A stretch of DNA of 64,000 bases from Clavelina lepadiformis. Lineage: Eukaryota; Chordata; Ascidiacea; Aplousobranchia; Clavelinidae. The DNA lies in contig NW_027508268.1 of NCBI RefSeq assembly GCF_947623445.1, positions 20,503 to 84,502 of the forward strand, given 5' to 3'. Numbering within the stretch: the first letter of the stretch is position 1; each line of letters starts with the position of its first letter. Position numbers and translations under genes: made by a program. A model generated the notes under the pieces. It did not search any database, was not told the DNA's origin, and saw nothing but the letters and a program-made list of their open reading frames with translations. Shown one piece after another: positions 12,901 through 25,065 of the stretch.

Positions 12901-15900
12901 GCTTCCTATCTGGTTCAGTTTGGACAATATTTTTAGAAATTTGAACGAATAAGCAAAAAACAAAAAACTAAATTCTTATATTTAAGAGATAAAACAAGTT
13001 TTTACACTACACGCTGCCTTTCGAGTATGAAGCTATCTTAAAAATTTTAAGGATAAGATTTAGTCTTTAAAGATGAAATGCAAGTACAACAACATTACAG
13101 ACAGTATAACTAAAGCTGCTTCACAGTTCATTTGTTTTATTGTATTGTTATGTCATAAAGCCGCTACATAAGGCGGTGGAATACTTGAATGCCCATTAAA
13201 CAAAGTACAGATAAGTGAAGAAACACTGTACTAGTGTTTACAGAATGTATCCTATACTGTTTAAATTTACCAGATGTGTACAATGTCCATGTCATAACTG
13301 GTAAAATACTATTTTATTAGAGTTCATAATTATGAGCACTTACCAACACCCATCATTTCAATAGACTTGCTCATAACATAATTTTCCGATGCTAATGCAT
13401 GCCTCCATTCCAGTCCATGTGAGGAAATCAGTGAACAGGTATCGTCAGGATCAGTTTTAGTTAAAATTAAATGAATTGGATCACACATTGATAATATATT
13501 TGCCTCGGTCAAACAAGCTTCTGAAATTAGTTATAAAAACTATTCTATTAAAAACAAACAATTAAAATTGGGTAATAAAACTAATAACTTAATAAATAAT
13601 CAAATAAAATAACACCAATGACTGATAAACAGTAGAAATGAAACAAAAACTAAATTAATTGGACTTGTCAAATTAGTGTAATTTACATTCTTACACAGCT
13701 ATGAACTTAGAAAATTATGATGTCACTGATATCGTCAATTAAACTTACTACAAATACACAGTCAGATTGGGTTTTCTCATTTAAGAGAAACATTGACTGC
13801 ACATAGAAATAATGTCAAAGTATCATATTATAAAGCCGGAAAGCAACAAAAGGCAAAGCGAATTCTTTCTATTATTGTGACACTTCGTTTGAAAGTATCC
13901 CATTTTTGACTTGATTAAGGGTACACATTAACTTTGTAATAAAGTGTGTTGAAAAAAGGCCATGGAAGATGTAAAACCTCAGTGAATAAGACATTATTAA
14001 GGGTACATCATACATGACTAACATATGATAATACATTAAAATCGTTTTACATGGTGTTCCAAAAGTTTTTAAACTGTAAACCATATTTACTTGATCAAAA
14101 GACACCTTTGGTTAGAGGCAACACAGAATGATTTAAAAAAGAAATTGGTAGGGGCCTTCACCAGAAAGCACACAAAATGACCCCAAAATTTATTATACTA
14201 AAGCATGCCGCAAATATACGTATTTCAACAAAACTTAAAATGGTAGTAGGTCTTAATTAGAAGTGGCATAAAAATCTTTAAAAATAATATGTATTACTGT
14301 ACAGTGATCACCACCTTATAAGCCCACCTGCTTATTAAGCTTAATTTAATGTGGACTAAAATTAAGATTAAGTTAAAATTAAGAGAAAGTTTGAAAAACT
14401 GGTCAGTGGCCATATCAAACGGGGAATTTTATATGGCGAAATTCGGGACTGCACCACCAAAATGGTCATATTATTCGATTTGATTAACATAAATACATAA
14501 TTGTATTGTATATGTATTTATTGGCACTTATAAATAGTTTGTTTTTAATTTTTACGGTTTATTTCTTATTGTTAGAACACCGGTATTATAACGATTACTG
14601 ACTCTAAAAAATTTTGAAATAACATGTGCTGCCAGAAACTAAATCGAAAACACTTCGACTTGGCAGCTATTTTTTCATTTATACAGTTAAATTTAATTGG
14701 CTGTTGTGCATTTTAGAAAAGTACAACAATATGATGACTACTAGTACTCCGATTTAATTCGCCTCATGCCTGATAAATACATAAAGTTATAGACAGTGTG
14801 GTGTAAAAAATAGACCAAAAATAATAAGTGCAAATTGAATTATTTTAGGCACCTGTTTCATGTCCATTTAAGTTGAGGAGAAATTCTTCAAAAATATTAG
14901 GTTCACATGATACCGGTACAGGTTTAGATCGACATCGTTGTCCTCGAAAATGGATATGCAAAGTAAACGAAGAATTTTTGCTACTTTCAGGTTCGGTAGA
15001 ATTTAAGTGTTCAAGAAAAGCTTTTCCACCATGAATGCATAAGACCAAACAGCCAGGAATTGGTTCTCTTGCTGTAACAAATATTACAATTATACATATA
15101 AAAATACACGGGTACTAAGATAAAATGCAATTGTAACAAATAGAAAATAAAATAGTAACTTAGTCATATAACTTAAGAAGCACATTCTAGAATGAAGAAT
15201 CCTAAGAACAGATTCTCAAATGATTTGAATCCAATTTTTATACTTTTATTTAGCATCCTAAGAACTGATTTTTCAATTGTTAAATGCTCTTATAGGCACA
15301 TACGCAGGTGATTTTTCATATAACTTTTACACTTATGCAATATTTACGTGGTGAGTGACAGCAGCAAAGAGCAATATGAGAACAATAGACATGCTTAAGA
15401 CCATTTTATCTACAGTATTTAAGAAATTTTCGAATTCATCTTCAGCAACTGTAAAAAAGTTAAATTGTTATAAAAACTTTACAACTTACAGACACTCTTG
15501 AAAGGAGAAATAGGAGTTTTGATGGAATCATAAGTTTTAACAGAAGATTTGTTAATAGCGCTGGACTGGTTGAGAACATTCCCATGAATATTTTCAATAA
15601 TACCTCTCTGTTTTAAACTGTCCATTACCTACAAAGAATTAAAAAAAATAGAATAGTGAAATATTTTTAAGCCTGTTATTTGTAAACAAAATTGTGTCTG
15701 AAGTAATTGCCGATATGTACACGTTAAAATATATGATCATACCTTATGGGAGCTTTCATGCAATGTAAAGGTTACATGTATGATGCACAGACTTTACATT
15801 ACCCATTTTATAACTTTTTATATTTAAAGTAAAGTTTGTCTATATTGATTTTGGCTATGTGAAACAAACGACCCTAGCTAATTCAATTATATGTTATAAT

Positions 15901-17607
15901 TTTCTTTGCAACACGTTCTAATATGTGGTTATGGCTTATTAAAGCAAATTAATTTCTTATGTTGGAGTAAATCTTGAACTGAATGCATTTAGAAAAAAAC
16001 TCGCTGATAAGAGAGAGTGACAAGCAACCATTACGACATTCTTCAACTATATTAAAATTATCAAAAAGGTAAACATCTCCATCCTGGTCAGTTCAACATG
16101 AACTGGATCACCTGTTCCATGCCAAGACAAAAAGTGAATGAATCTTTACCAAACTAACGCATGAGACATGTGCCTGTGTGTAATAAGTGAGAATATCTTA
16201 GTTGATGTGCACAGATCTGCTAAGTGCAAAACTTCAGTGCTCTTTACAGCAACACAGTGCTACAAACTACCAAGTCATCAATAAAACTAATAACATTTTG
16301 ATAACACCATTGCGGACTCAAGTTTCATTAAATTGTCTTTAGTAAGCATTGATTTTTAGTTGTTTGAAATTTAACTAAAATATTTTAAAAATGGGTATCT
16401 TGTCTGAATGTGTAAAACAATGAGTAAACTATATTGCACAACATAATACTTAGAAACAGTTATATAGAGTACTAGTATGTCAAGTAAGAAAAAAAATGTA
16501 GCCACATGTCTTGCCATTCGATAAGTAATTTAGCGTGCATGAGTGAGATTTGTAACAACGAAGTGATTAGTATCGTATAACAAACAAAACTCTATAACAC
16601 CATATAGAATAATATTATTACTGCATATTCTTTCTTTAAATTTGCGAGGAGCATGGTTAGGTAATTCACATTTTCATTAGGTACACAGTATGTAAAAAAG
16701 AATTAATTTCTGAAGAACAGTTTTCATTGATTCTTATAGTAGTGATGCATAAAAATTAAAGACTGTCATCATCGTTATTCAATCTGTTTCAGATTTTCGT
16801 TACAATTAAACCCATCGCTAAAAAATCCCCCTCTGGCTCCACCAATCATAATGTTCTTGGTGGTAAGGAAAGCACTCAATTGTTTAATCATGAATTGACG
16901 AATGCCAAAAAACTTGTCATGATTAATTGACCCTGATTGACATGAAAAAGTATACACAAGACTGCGCATTATTGCAAAAGCAGTGTGGAATAGGTCAGCA
17001 CAAGGTTAACAAAGCAAAGTTTTTTTTCTGCACTGTTCTGTCATTCTTTACAACAGCCACATTAATGATTGGCATAGGCTACTGTGGCCTTTTTTCTTTT
17101 TGGATGTAAAAACCTTGATCTGTTACTACTGTAAACAAAAATAGAGTGTTTTCATATTTTAAAACCTAGGTTTTAGGTTGCAAATAATAGGAAAAACAGG
17201 TTTTGGGAAACATGCCAAATCTGACATAACAAGAGTAAATTTTAAAATTAGAATTCAGCAAAGTTTGAGTATAAACAGTGATATGAAGAAAGAAACTTCC
17301 CACCAACCCTAATTTATTGCTCGCTGAGAAATATCTTACAATTTATGTCAAGACAAACAGTATATACAGTTGGAAACTACATGTTTAGCCATACCATGTC
17401 TGGAGAACATTGGTCTTTCATTGGAAAGTTTGCGATAGTGTCTTCAATCACATCTTGTATGCCAATCTATGATGATAAACTTTGTAACATTAGTATAACA
17501 ATGTTTGCCTACAACACTTATTACTTATCACAGACCCATCATACCTCAGCAACTTGCTTATGTATTAATTCTCTTAGTCTCTGAATTGTTGCAGAAGATA
17601 TTTCCAT
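9972..17607 (-). CDS. CEP76: Centrosomal protein of 76 kDa (CEP76) homologue
   Basis: Thirteen exons, 5' to 3' on the minus strand: 17607-17545, 17466-17395, 15628-15490, 15071-14853, 13520-13344, 12628-12399, 12303-12215, 12143-12044, 11334-11165, 10991-10912, 10748-10495, 10421-10201, 10110-9972. They sum to 1953 nt in one frame, 650 aa plus stop, close to the human 659 aa. Recognisable segments are an N-terminal helical region (LRELIHKQVAE), a C2-like region with GGKAFLEHL and CDPIHLILTKTD, the block RDRLFLIYAKQWWKEYL, NRPVFCYVQP, the transglutaminase-like region (QEDHSNLLCS, FWDPLTGHRY), and the C-terminus FQDAIRRYVPEGNTFKGFP ending in CSVL. In vertebrates CEP76 restrains centriole reduplication; that role is inherited knowledge. 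The start is the first ATG matching the family N-terminus. A minus-strand AATAAA lies at 9838-9833. The 3' end faces the CAP gene about 590 bp away. Confidence 0.95.
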
Positions 17608-17768
17608 ATCCAATTAAAGAAAAAATTATTCAGTTGAAAAACAGAATTGTTGACCTTATATTCTAAAATGAAAGGTAGAGTAACGCACACATTTAAGGTG
17701 TTCATAGAATACAAAGTTGGGTAGTATAACAGTTTTCAACCATGCAATGCATGGTATGATATGATAAT

Positions 17769-17895
17769 GTTTATCCTCGGACTGAGGAAAGTCTTTGCAC
17801 GACCTTAATCTAGCGATGATTTTTCATCACTCAAGTCCTGGTAACCAAGCTACCTTTATGCAAGTTCCGATTGTCATTTATTCTTTATTTTAGTT
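17769..17895. repeat. Dispersed SINE-like repeat, copy 1
   Basis: This segment, upstream of CEP76, shares order and sequence with 26866-26990: a TCCTCRGACTGARGAAA start, TTTGCAC, a GATGATTxxTCATCA-type core, GGTTAC or GGTAAC, and a TGCAAGTTCC end before a T-rich tail. Two diverged direct copies about 9 kb apart imply an interspersed family. No pol III boxes were seen. Confidence 0.5.
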
Positions 17896-19302
17896 TTTCA
17901 ATTTTTATACAGATTTAACAAATATAGAACTGTCCATCAGGTCCACTGAAGATAGGTGAAGGTGTGTAATAGAGATTGGAGCTTCGAAATCCACTAAGTA
18001 GCTTTTGAGATATCGCTGCTTATATTTTAGCTACTAGAGGCCCTTTTTTTAAAACATATTGGAAAAATTGCATAAAACCTTTATTTTTCAGAGTACACAA
18101 ATAAACAAATATGTAGCTCACTTCTATCAGTGGACCTCCATTATTGAAAGACAATTCTATCATCATTTCCCAACTCGGGAAAGCTATTGTTAAGATAATG
18201 TAAAAATGCTTCCTTACTAGCACAAAATTCACATTTATGCATCGTAAACTGGAGTTACTTTGCACACTGTTTGTTTTTTTTGTTATACTGAATTTTTATG
18301 TTATTATACATAGAATAATGTCAAAAGAACTGTTTCAAATTAATCTTACATCACAGCACTTATTATTAAAGATAGGTAGCCAGGTTAGGAGAATGGGTAA
18401 ACAAAAAATGACTTAATTAACAAACGTTTAATTGAAGTTAGATTTACTCTAGAAGTAGAATTTAGATTAGTATGTTATAGCATTTATGTTAGTTTAACAA
18501 GAAACAGAGCTTCATATGTATAATATTTTCCAGTGAAATAGTTACAGCATTTTATTTTAGACAGGCAATACCTAGAAAGCATAAAGAGTGCTTGGGTCAA
18601 GTAGATACGAGAACTACATTGAACATAATTTAGGGAAGGTTGTGAACTCTGGTCTACTTTTAAGAAAAGCTGCAAATGATTTTGGAATTCCAATGCAAAG
18701 TAACAAAAACAAACCTGATGAATAACATTTACCAAATGTTGAAAAACCAAAAGCATTCTTTGATGCTAAAGAGCATACACTAGTCCAGATCATTCAAACA
18801 TGTGGTAACTAAACTCTAAAATACTATTCTGCAACATTTGGTTACTTGTGTGTATAATGTACCCACATGTATTTTTCAAATTGATTGTATTAGACCTTTA
18901 ATTTTTCAAATACAATGTAAATCAGATTGTCAAAATCTCCTCTGTTTTTAAAAACATTTTACGTGTGCAAAGTAACCCCTAAGGTAGCTAACTTTACTGA
19001 AACATGTTTTACCATCATAAATAATTTCATTCAACCAAAGTTTCATTGAGTGTGAAAGATTATCCCTTCTCTGGATAACATTACACATTGACCTGCAAAA
19101 GAATGTACAAGGTATACCAGAAATATTTTCATATAAAAAGAAGATATATATAATAACCTAGTAAATAAATATGTAAAAATTAAAGGACTTGGTTTTACGC
19201 ATAAGAAATAATGAAAAAAATGTTAAGTGTTAAAAAGTGTGCAAAGTAACCCCGATTTACGGTAACATGCATATTCTGTCTTCAGTGTTGCAAATGGCCT
19301 TT

Positions 19303-20969
19303 TCAATAAATCTTTGTAATCAAGAGCCAAACTGCATATTGGTGTTTTTGACAAACACATACATTATGGCTTCCTGGTGACCTGATAATTTTACACCATT
19401 TAGGTCGAATTGAACAGAAAATTTTAAAAGAAATTTTCACAACTGGATGATCTTTTCTAAATGTGTTGTATAATTGCGAGTGATTTCCCAAAACAAGTCA
19501 TTTCTACACTTTATGTTTTTTTCATTAAGAATTATAGTAACAAAATCCTTCATGCCTGATAAAAGTCCTGAAAATTCGTCATCATTGAAAAAATTGGTAA
19601 TACACTGCAAGTCTTCAGTACTGATCCCCTTCCTTTTGGATCTCATAGGCCAGGGGTGTCAAACCCAATCGCACCAGGGGCCAAATCTCAAAACGTATGT
19701 AAAGCCGCGGGCCGTAAGGATGGTAACTGATTGAACGTTTCGTAACTTGACGTGATTTGATTGAACGTTTCGCGACACGAATATATGAATTGGAACAGGC
19801 AGCAAAACAACACCAAGTTTTTGATGTTTAAAGCTCGGTTTATTATTCTTCTTCGAATACAAGTCCAACAAATATTGACGAAAAAAGTAAAAATACGTCG
19901 CACTCGATGATATACCCTACCAAGAAATAGAATGAAAGCTTACCTACCACGAAGTAGGTTTATTATTAAAAACAAGGCTTTGGGAAAATCAGTGTATTTC
20001 ACGGAAACTGGGCCGCGCAATCAGTTGGAACAAGATGTATTGAAAAATATTTTATTAAGTATGTGCTGCATTGTTCGATGTTTAAAGAAGTCGCTGAAAG
20101 TTAAAATTAGAAATTACATTAGAAAGTTTAACCATATTGAAAGGTGCCATACTATTAGACTTGCCAAAATTAAACTGAGGCTGCTGAATAAGAGAAGTTT
20201 TGACTGGGCTATTTTTAATTATTCTTCTGTTGCAGCCCAGGTTACAAGCGATAGAATAAATCTATTTATTCTATCGTATGATGGGGCAACTGTTGTGCTA
20301 CTGTATTGGGCGATTTGTTATAATCTTGTTTCTTGCTTGAAAAAAGTAAGTTATACTGTACAATGATCTCGCGGGCCGGAAATAGTTCCATGTATGAAAT
20401 AACTACGCGGGCCAAGTTTTATTGTAAAGCGGGCCGGATGTGGCCCGCGGGCCGGGAGTTTGACACGTATGTCATAGGCAATGACATACGTGTCTCAAAA
20501 TTTCTTCTTTGCTTCTTAAGGATATTGCTTTTTGCACAGATTGTTTGGTTATGTCAAAAAACTTTGAGGTTTTTTCGGTTGTCCAAGTCATTGGCTTTAT
20601 TGTTCGAATTTGAATTTTTTGTTGACAATTCGAAGTTTGAAATTTGGATTTCAGTTCATGCATTAGAGTGTAAAGATCATCACAGCTTTTTGGGTCGTCT
20701 ATTCTTGATTGAGAAATGGTCTTAATAGGTTATTGGTCTATGCCAGCTGCAGAAAAAGAAGCTTGCAAGTTTTGTGCGGCTATGGTTTTTTTTTGTTTAG
20801 CAAGCTTTACTTTTTGATGAAGTGGTTGACCGTGGAGCTTTACTGCTGATACATTATGCATGAGGAGACTGGTATTAATGTCTTCGATTGCGTCTTTATT
20901 ACCATCTCTTAAAAATTCTGATGCATCAGATTCAGAATCGGAAGTACAGTACAGCTGTCGCTTGTTCAC
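19303..20969 (-). pseudogene. Decayed transposon-associated gene split by a hAT element
   Basis: Minus-strand coding remnants lie on both sides of the element at 19651-20471. Upstream part (20969-20480): an acidic start (SDSESDASEF), then LHELKSKFQ-like and TIKPMTWTTEKTSKFFDIT and QKAISLRSKEEIL. Downstream part (19646-19303): EDLQCITNFFNDDEFSGLL, then VKISFKIFCSIRPKWC and SHNVCVCQKHQ. I know this block order from a protein family repeated in many invertebrate and fish genomes and thought to be transposon-borne; I cannot name it with certainty. A stop at about 20730, frame changes and the insertion mean it is not functional. The C-terminal part was not found. Confidence 0.6.
19651..20471. mobile_element. 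hAT-type element, 821 bp, TSD TCATAGGC
   Basis: The ends are CAGGGGTGTCAAAC and GTTTGACACGTATG (11 of 14 positions pair as inverted repeats), with perfect 8-base target duplications TCATAGGC at 19643-19650 and 20472-20479. Subterminal GGGCC-rich stretches (GCGGGCCGTAAGG, CGGGCCGGATGTGGCCCGC) are typical of such hAT MITEs. A 144-codon open frame on the plus strand (19932-20366) lies inside but matches no transposase I know. A shorter relative with the same ends is at 51798-52303. Confidence 0.9.
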
Positions 20970-21151
20970 TCTGCCGAAAATTTAGAGAAGACTCTGTTTT
21001 TGCCTTTTTGTAGCAAGTGGCACATAATTTTAATCCTGGTAGAACTGCATTGTATTTCTTAAATAATACTTTAGCCATATGCAACGTGATAGCTTGACGT
21101 GCTTAAGGTAATTTAATTCGCAAATGTAACTGAAAAAGATTACAACATCTA

Positions 21152-22087
21152 CAGTGAGACCTCGTTAATCCGGACCACTTCGTTTCGTCAAAAAATGTCG
21201 GTTTAGCTGGGTATCCGGATTATCGGTAAGTAAAAAATCAATCAATCTTGCAAATGCAGTACCGTGTTCAAAACGCAGTATGCACCTTACTCCAATTCTA
21301 AGTACCGAGTTTCTGGCTGGACAGCAACTAAAATAAAATTATATTTTTTGTATGATCCGACCCAGTATCGAACCCCAGAACCACCGTATTAAAGACGAAT
21401 GCTCTAAGCCAGAAGTGACGAACATGCGGCCGCAAATCGGTTTGACAACCGCTCTTGCATGGCGAAGCATTCCGGCGGGACCAGCAGTCTTGAACTTTCT
21501 TTGACCTGTTTCTAATCTTTGCGCAATGCGATATCAAAAGCTGATAGCACGATTGAGTTGCAGCAGTATGTCTTCAATAGATTGCCGCACTCAATCGATG
21601 TACTGTACGTATTTTTTTGCGACCGCGGAAGCGTTGTTTGTTACTGTTGATGAACAATTTATTTTTTCGTTTCTAAAATACTGTACTTCAATTTTTGTAC
21701 GTTTAGATGGTGGCTCTGATGAAGGGATACTGAATAGCACAGCTAAATTTTTTTACAAAGCGCAATGCTGTACAGTACTGTACTTTTGAATCAATAAAGA
21801 CCGCAACGTTATTATGCGTAGATAATCGGCTATTGTTTTGCCAACTAACTACATACTGTATTAGGACAATCGTGAATCATTTTCGCTTAACTGTTAATAA
21901 TCCGGTTTATCGGATTTTATTGCTATTGATTTAGCACATTTGTTCCAAAACTTTTGTGTCGGAGTCGGACAGCGGGGTTTCCGGATTAAAGGGGTAAAAT
22001 GCATAGGAAGAAATCCGTTCCCGGCAGTTTTGTGTCGGGTAGCAGGGATTCCGGTTCATCGGGGTCCGGATTAACGAGGTCTCACTG
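21152..22087. mobile_element. TA-flanked MITE, copy 2
   Basis: Same ends and interior as the element at 1255-2069, in the same orientation, flanked by TA at 21150-21151 and 22088-22089. It is 936 bp and contains about 120 bases (around 21650-21785) absent from copy 1. The shared parts are nearly identical, including the tRNA-like block at 21361-21411 on the minus strand. Confidence 0.88.
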
Positions 22088-22089
22088 TA

Positions 22090-25065
22090 CTTTGTCTTTT
22101 TAAATGGTTTGACGTATGTATGATAATGATGACGACATAACTTTGCATTATAACATAACATAACACCTAGTTTGTGTTTCTTTAGGTTTCAGACTGTCAG
22201 CAATTTTTGCCATTTCATATGTACCAATTTCTGCAATATGCATCGTTTTCTTTCGATTGTACAATAAAGACTCTCCTAATTCCATTTAAATTTTTATTTC
22301 TGAAATGCTGAAGTGCCAAAATAAACCAAAACGTTATCAGTTATACATCTGAACAAACCTTACTATATATATACATTTCCTAACATAATTAAATCAACTT
22401 CACTCTGAATTACAAAGGTCAACTTCTTGCAGATCCTTTTTCCGAAGCTAATTATGGACTCAGTGACCAACTTACTACGAAATAAACTAAATTTAGACTT
22501 CTGTCTTTCACCTGAACTACAAATAACAAAATCACTATTATATCTTCTTTATACTACAACATTCATTGATGTAATCAACTGGATTTAAGTTGCTGCAAAT
22601 AAATGGGTTTTAATTAACCACATTTAAAATATCCATGGTGTTCTAGTTGCTAGTGCAAAGGGTTCATTAGGTCATAAAAATATGCAGATGTAATAACACT
22701 CATAAATAATTAATTGATTGCTTATATTTCCACAGTCTCAGTGAAATAGTCTATGTATGCATAAAGGATTGAAATTGATGGATTGTTAGCCTACACTGTT
22801 CAAACAATATGTACAATGTAATACAGTTAAACTGAGTGTTAATGAGAACACAAACTTTCTTCTAAAGATTTGTTTTAAAGTCTTAATTTCTATGAAATAG
22901 TTGAAAAAACTTTTGACATTTGACTCTTTGCAGAGCATACATTTTAAACACAGAAAAACTTCGTTATGTACCAGCTTTGTCTAAAACTTCACAATTTTAC
23001 CAATACAAATGCTGAAGCAAAATTTGTGTTTGGTGTGCAATTCATGGTAATCTTTGCATTTCAAATACAGGAATTTGGAGCAAAACATACCGTATCTGTC
23101 AAAAATTCAAATTTAGTAGCTCTACTACATAAAAAAATCTTGTCTTTACTAATTCTTGTGGTTTTCGACACGTATCTCACATGCCTCCTGAAAGTCCTGA
23201 CCCACGTTTAAGGAGAGACTTCACATGGTGCATGTCAGTTGTCTTTTTACCACTCTTTAATGTTCACTTATTAATAGTAGCACATAATTATTGTAAATTT
23301 TTTTTGTACACATCAGACAACAACCTTTGCTGATTTTGCATATCCATTCTACTCTCTGTGTAAAAGCTTTTATTTCGGGAATGGTCATAAAAAGACTGCA
23401 AACAAGCATTGCTCTCACTAAGTTTTCCAGTGTAGGCCTAGTGCAAACGAAACTTCTGAAATGATTATGCAAAGAGAATCTTTTATTTTTATACTTATAC
23501 AGTTTTTAGGGTGGTCTATCTGATCCTGTAAAGGCAGCGCAATGATTCACCTTTAATTGTAAAATATCTGTGCATAATGCCTGGTCAGCCTGTGGATTTA
23601 CGAATGAAAAGTAAAAACACGTTTGTGTCTTGTGTGTATATCTAACCGGGAGACTTGGATCTCTAAGTTTTATTATATTACTAATGCTAACTACCTTAGC
23701 ATGGCTAGTTAGCTAACTGCTTATCATACATAGGCTGCCGCAGCCATGCGAAACTAAGCCTAAACCAAACAGTTAAATTTAAAACTGTGGAATTCGAGGC
23801 TTCCCCTGTTTGAAGTCGTTGGTCATAGAAACATCTTATAATTTTGAGGGACACCAATATGATGGATGTACTGTATGTCAGTCAGTACATGAAGTAGCTT
23901 ATATGTATCGCATCATAATCTTGTACATCTTGGTGTTGTATACAACTTACTGCTAAACCGTAGTGAAATGGTTGTTTGATTCTAGTCAAGTCGCGTCAAT
24001 TTAAGTAATGATTCGACTAATGCAATAAACTTTAGAAATTTTGCCAACGTCATTACGTACATTGCATTAAGTCGCTTACTAACTACAGTTTCACGCATAT
24101 ATATCGGCCTTTAATTGATCATTTTAATGCTAATTGACTGTACCGAATTTTCTTAAGATGTAGAATCGTCTTTAACTCGGTAAGTAACCATCTTTTAATT
24201 CCATTTTGAGAGTTCCCCTTCATTTATCTTTTCTGTCTGCGTTCTTACGTAGTTTAGTCAATTGTCGACCTGATCTTAAATATGGACAACGTGGGTTCAC
24301 AAAAATGCGCCCGTGTTAATACCATTGTGCTCAAAAGTTTCTCTTTTCTTGGCCCGGTCCTCTCTCTCATCATCATCTTGTTTGGTTGAGACCTCTTTCT
24401 TAAAGGCTTTCCGTTCGGTCCTTTCATAGGATGCCTTTTCAGCTTATATTGGCTTCCAGTTATTCGAACCAACGTTTGCATTGCAAAACTAGAATGAATG
24501 TTACCGCCAAAAACTCAACGCGTTCAATTTAATTGCAACGCGCTACGCCAGAGCACAAATTTACGTCATCTATACGCAAAACTACTAACAAACTAGAAGT
24601 ACGTCCACAAAAAGTAAATTGTACTGGTAGTTTCCTAACGTGAACATCTTTTTACCTATGTAGTTGTGAAATATCAGGGTTTCTTAGTGCTATTGCAGTA
24701 ACGCAGTGGGTATGGAAGGTTTCTCATGCAGGGTTTGGTCTTAGGTTTGAAATACGCTTGCGGCAAATCTATGTGTCTGTTTATGCACGTGCACACTCAT
24801 ATTCATCGTATACACATTATTTTGGAACACGGCTTAAGGTGTTGTAAAATATTAAAATCATTTCAAGGTTGCAAACCTGTTCATTGCCCTTCTATAGTTA
24901 GAGCATTAAAGCATTGTAATTATTGGTTTTATTTAAAATATGATGGCACATGATCACATCACATGATGTTTTGAGCTTGGCAGGTTCATCAAAGTATGTA
25001 AACAAATGCACTTTTGAAAATGATTACGTGTTTAACATGCAAGATTAAGGCACTATAATCCTGTG
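22090..25065. other. Intergenic between MITE and PFAS 3' end
   Basis: No recognised gene. A small basic minus-strand frame at 24254-24481 (75 codons, with RHPMKGPNGKPLRKRS) has biased composition but no known relative and no supporting exon, so I do not call it. TTTATT at 24928-24933, which is AATAAA on the minus strand, is a plausible PFAS polyadenylation signal. Confidence 0.4.

Noticed and set aside
19932..20366. 144-codon frame inside the hAT element as a transposase
   Set aside because: No hAT motif, shorter related element at 51798 has lost most of it, and basic composition alone is not evidence.
24254..24481. Small basic protein (75 codons, minus)
   Set aside because: Lysine/arginine-rich stretch is suggestive, but no relative is recognised and no splice partner was found.
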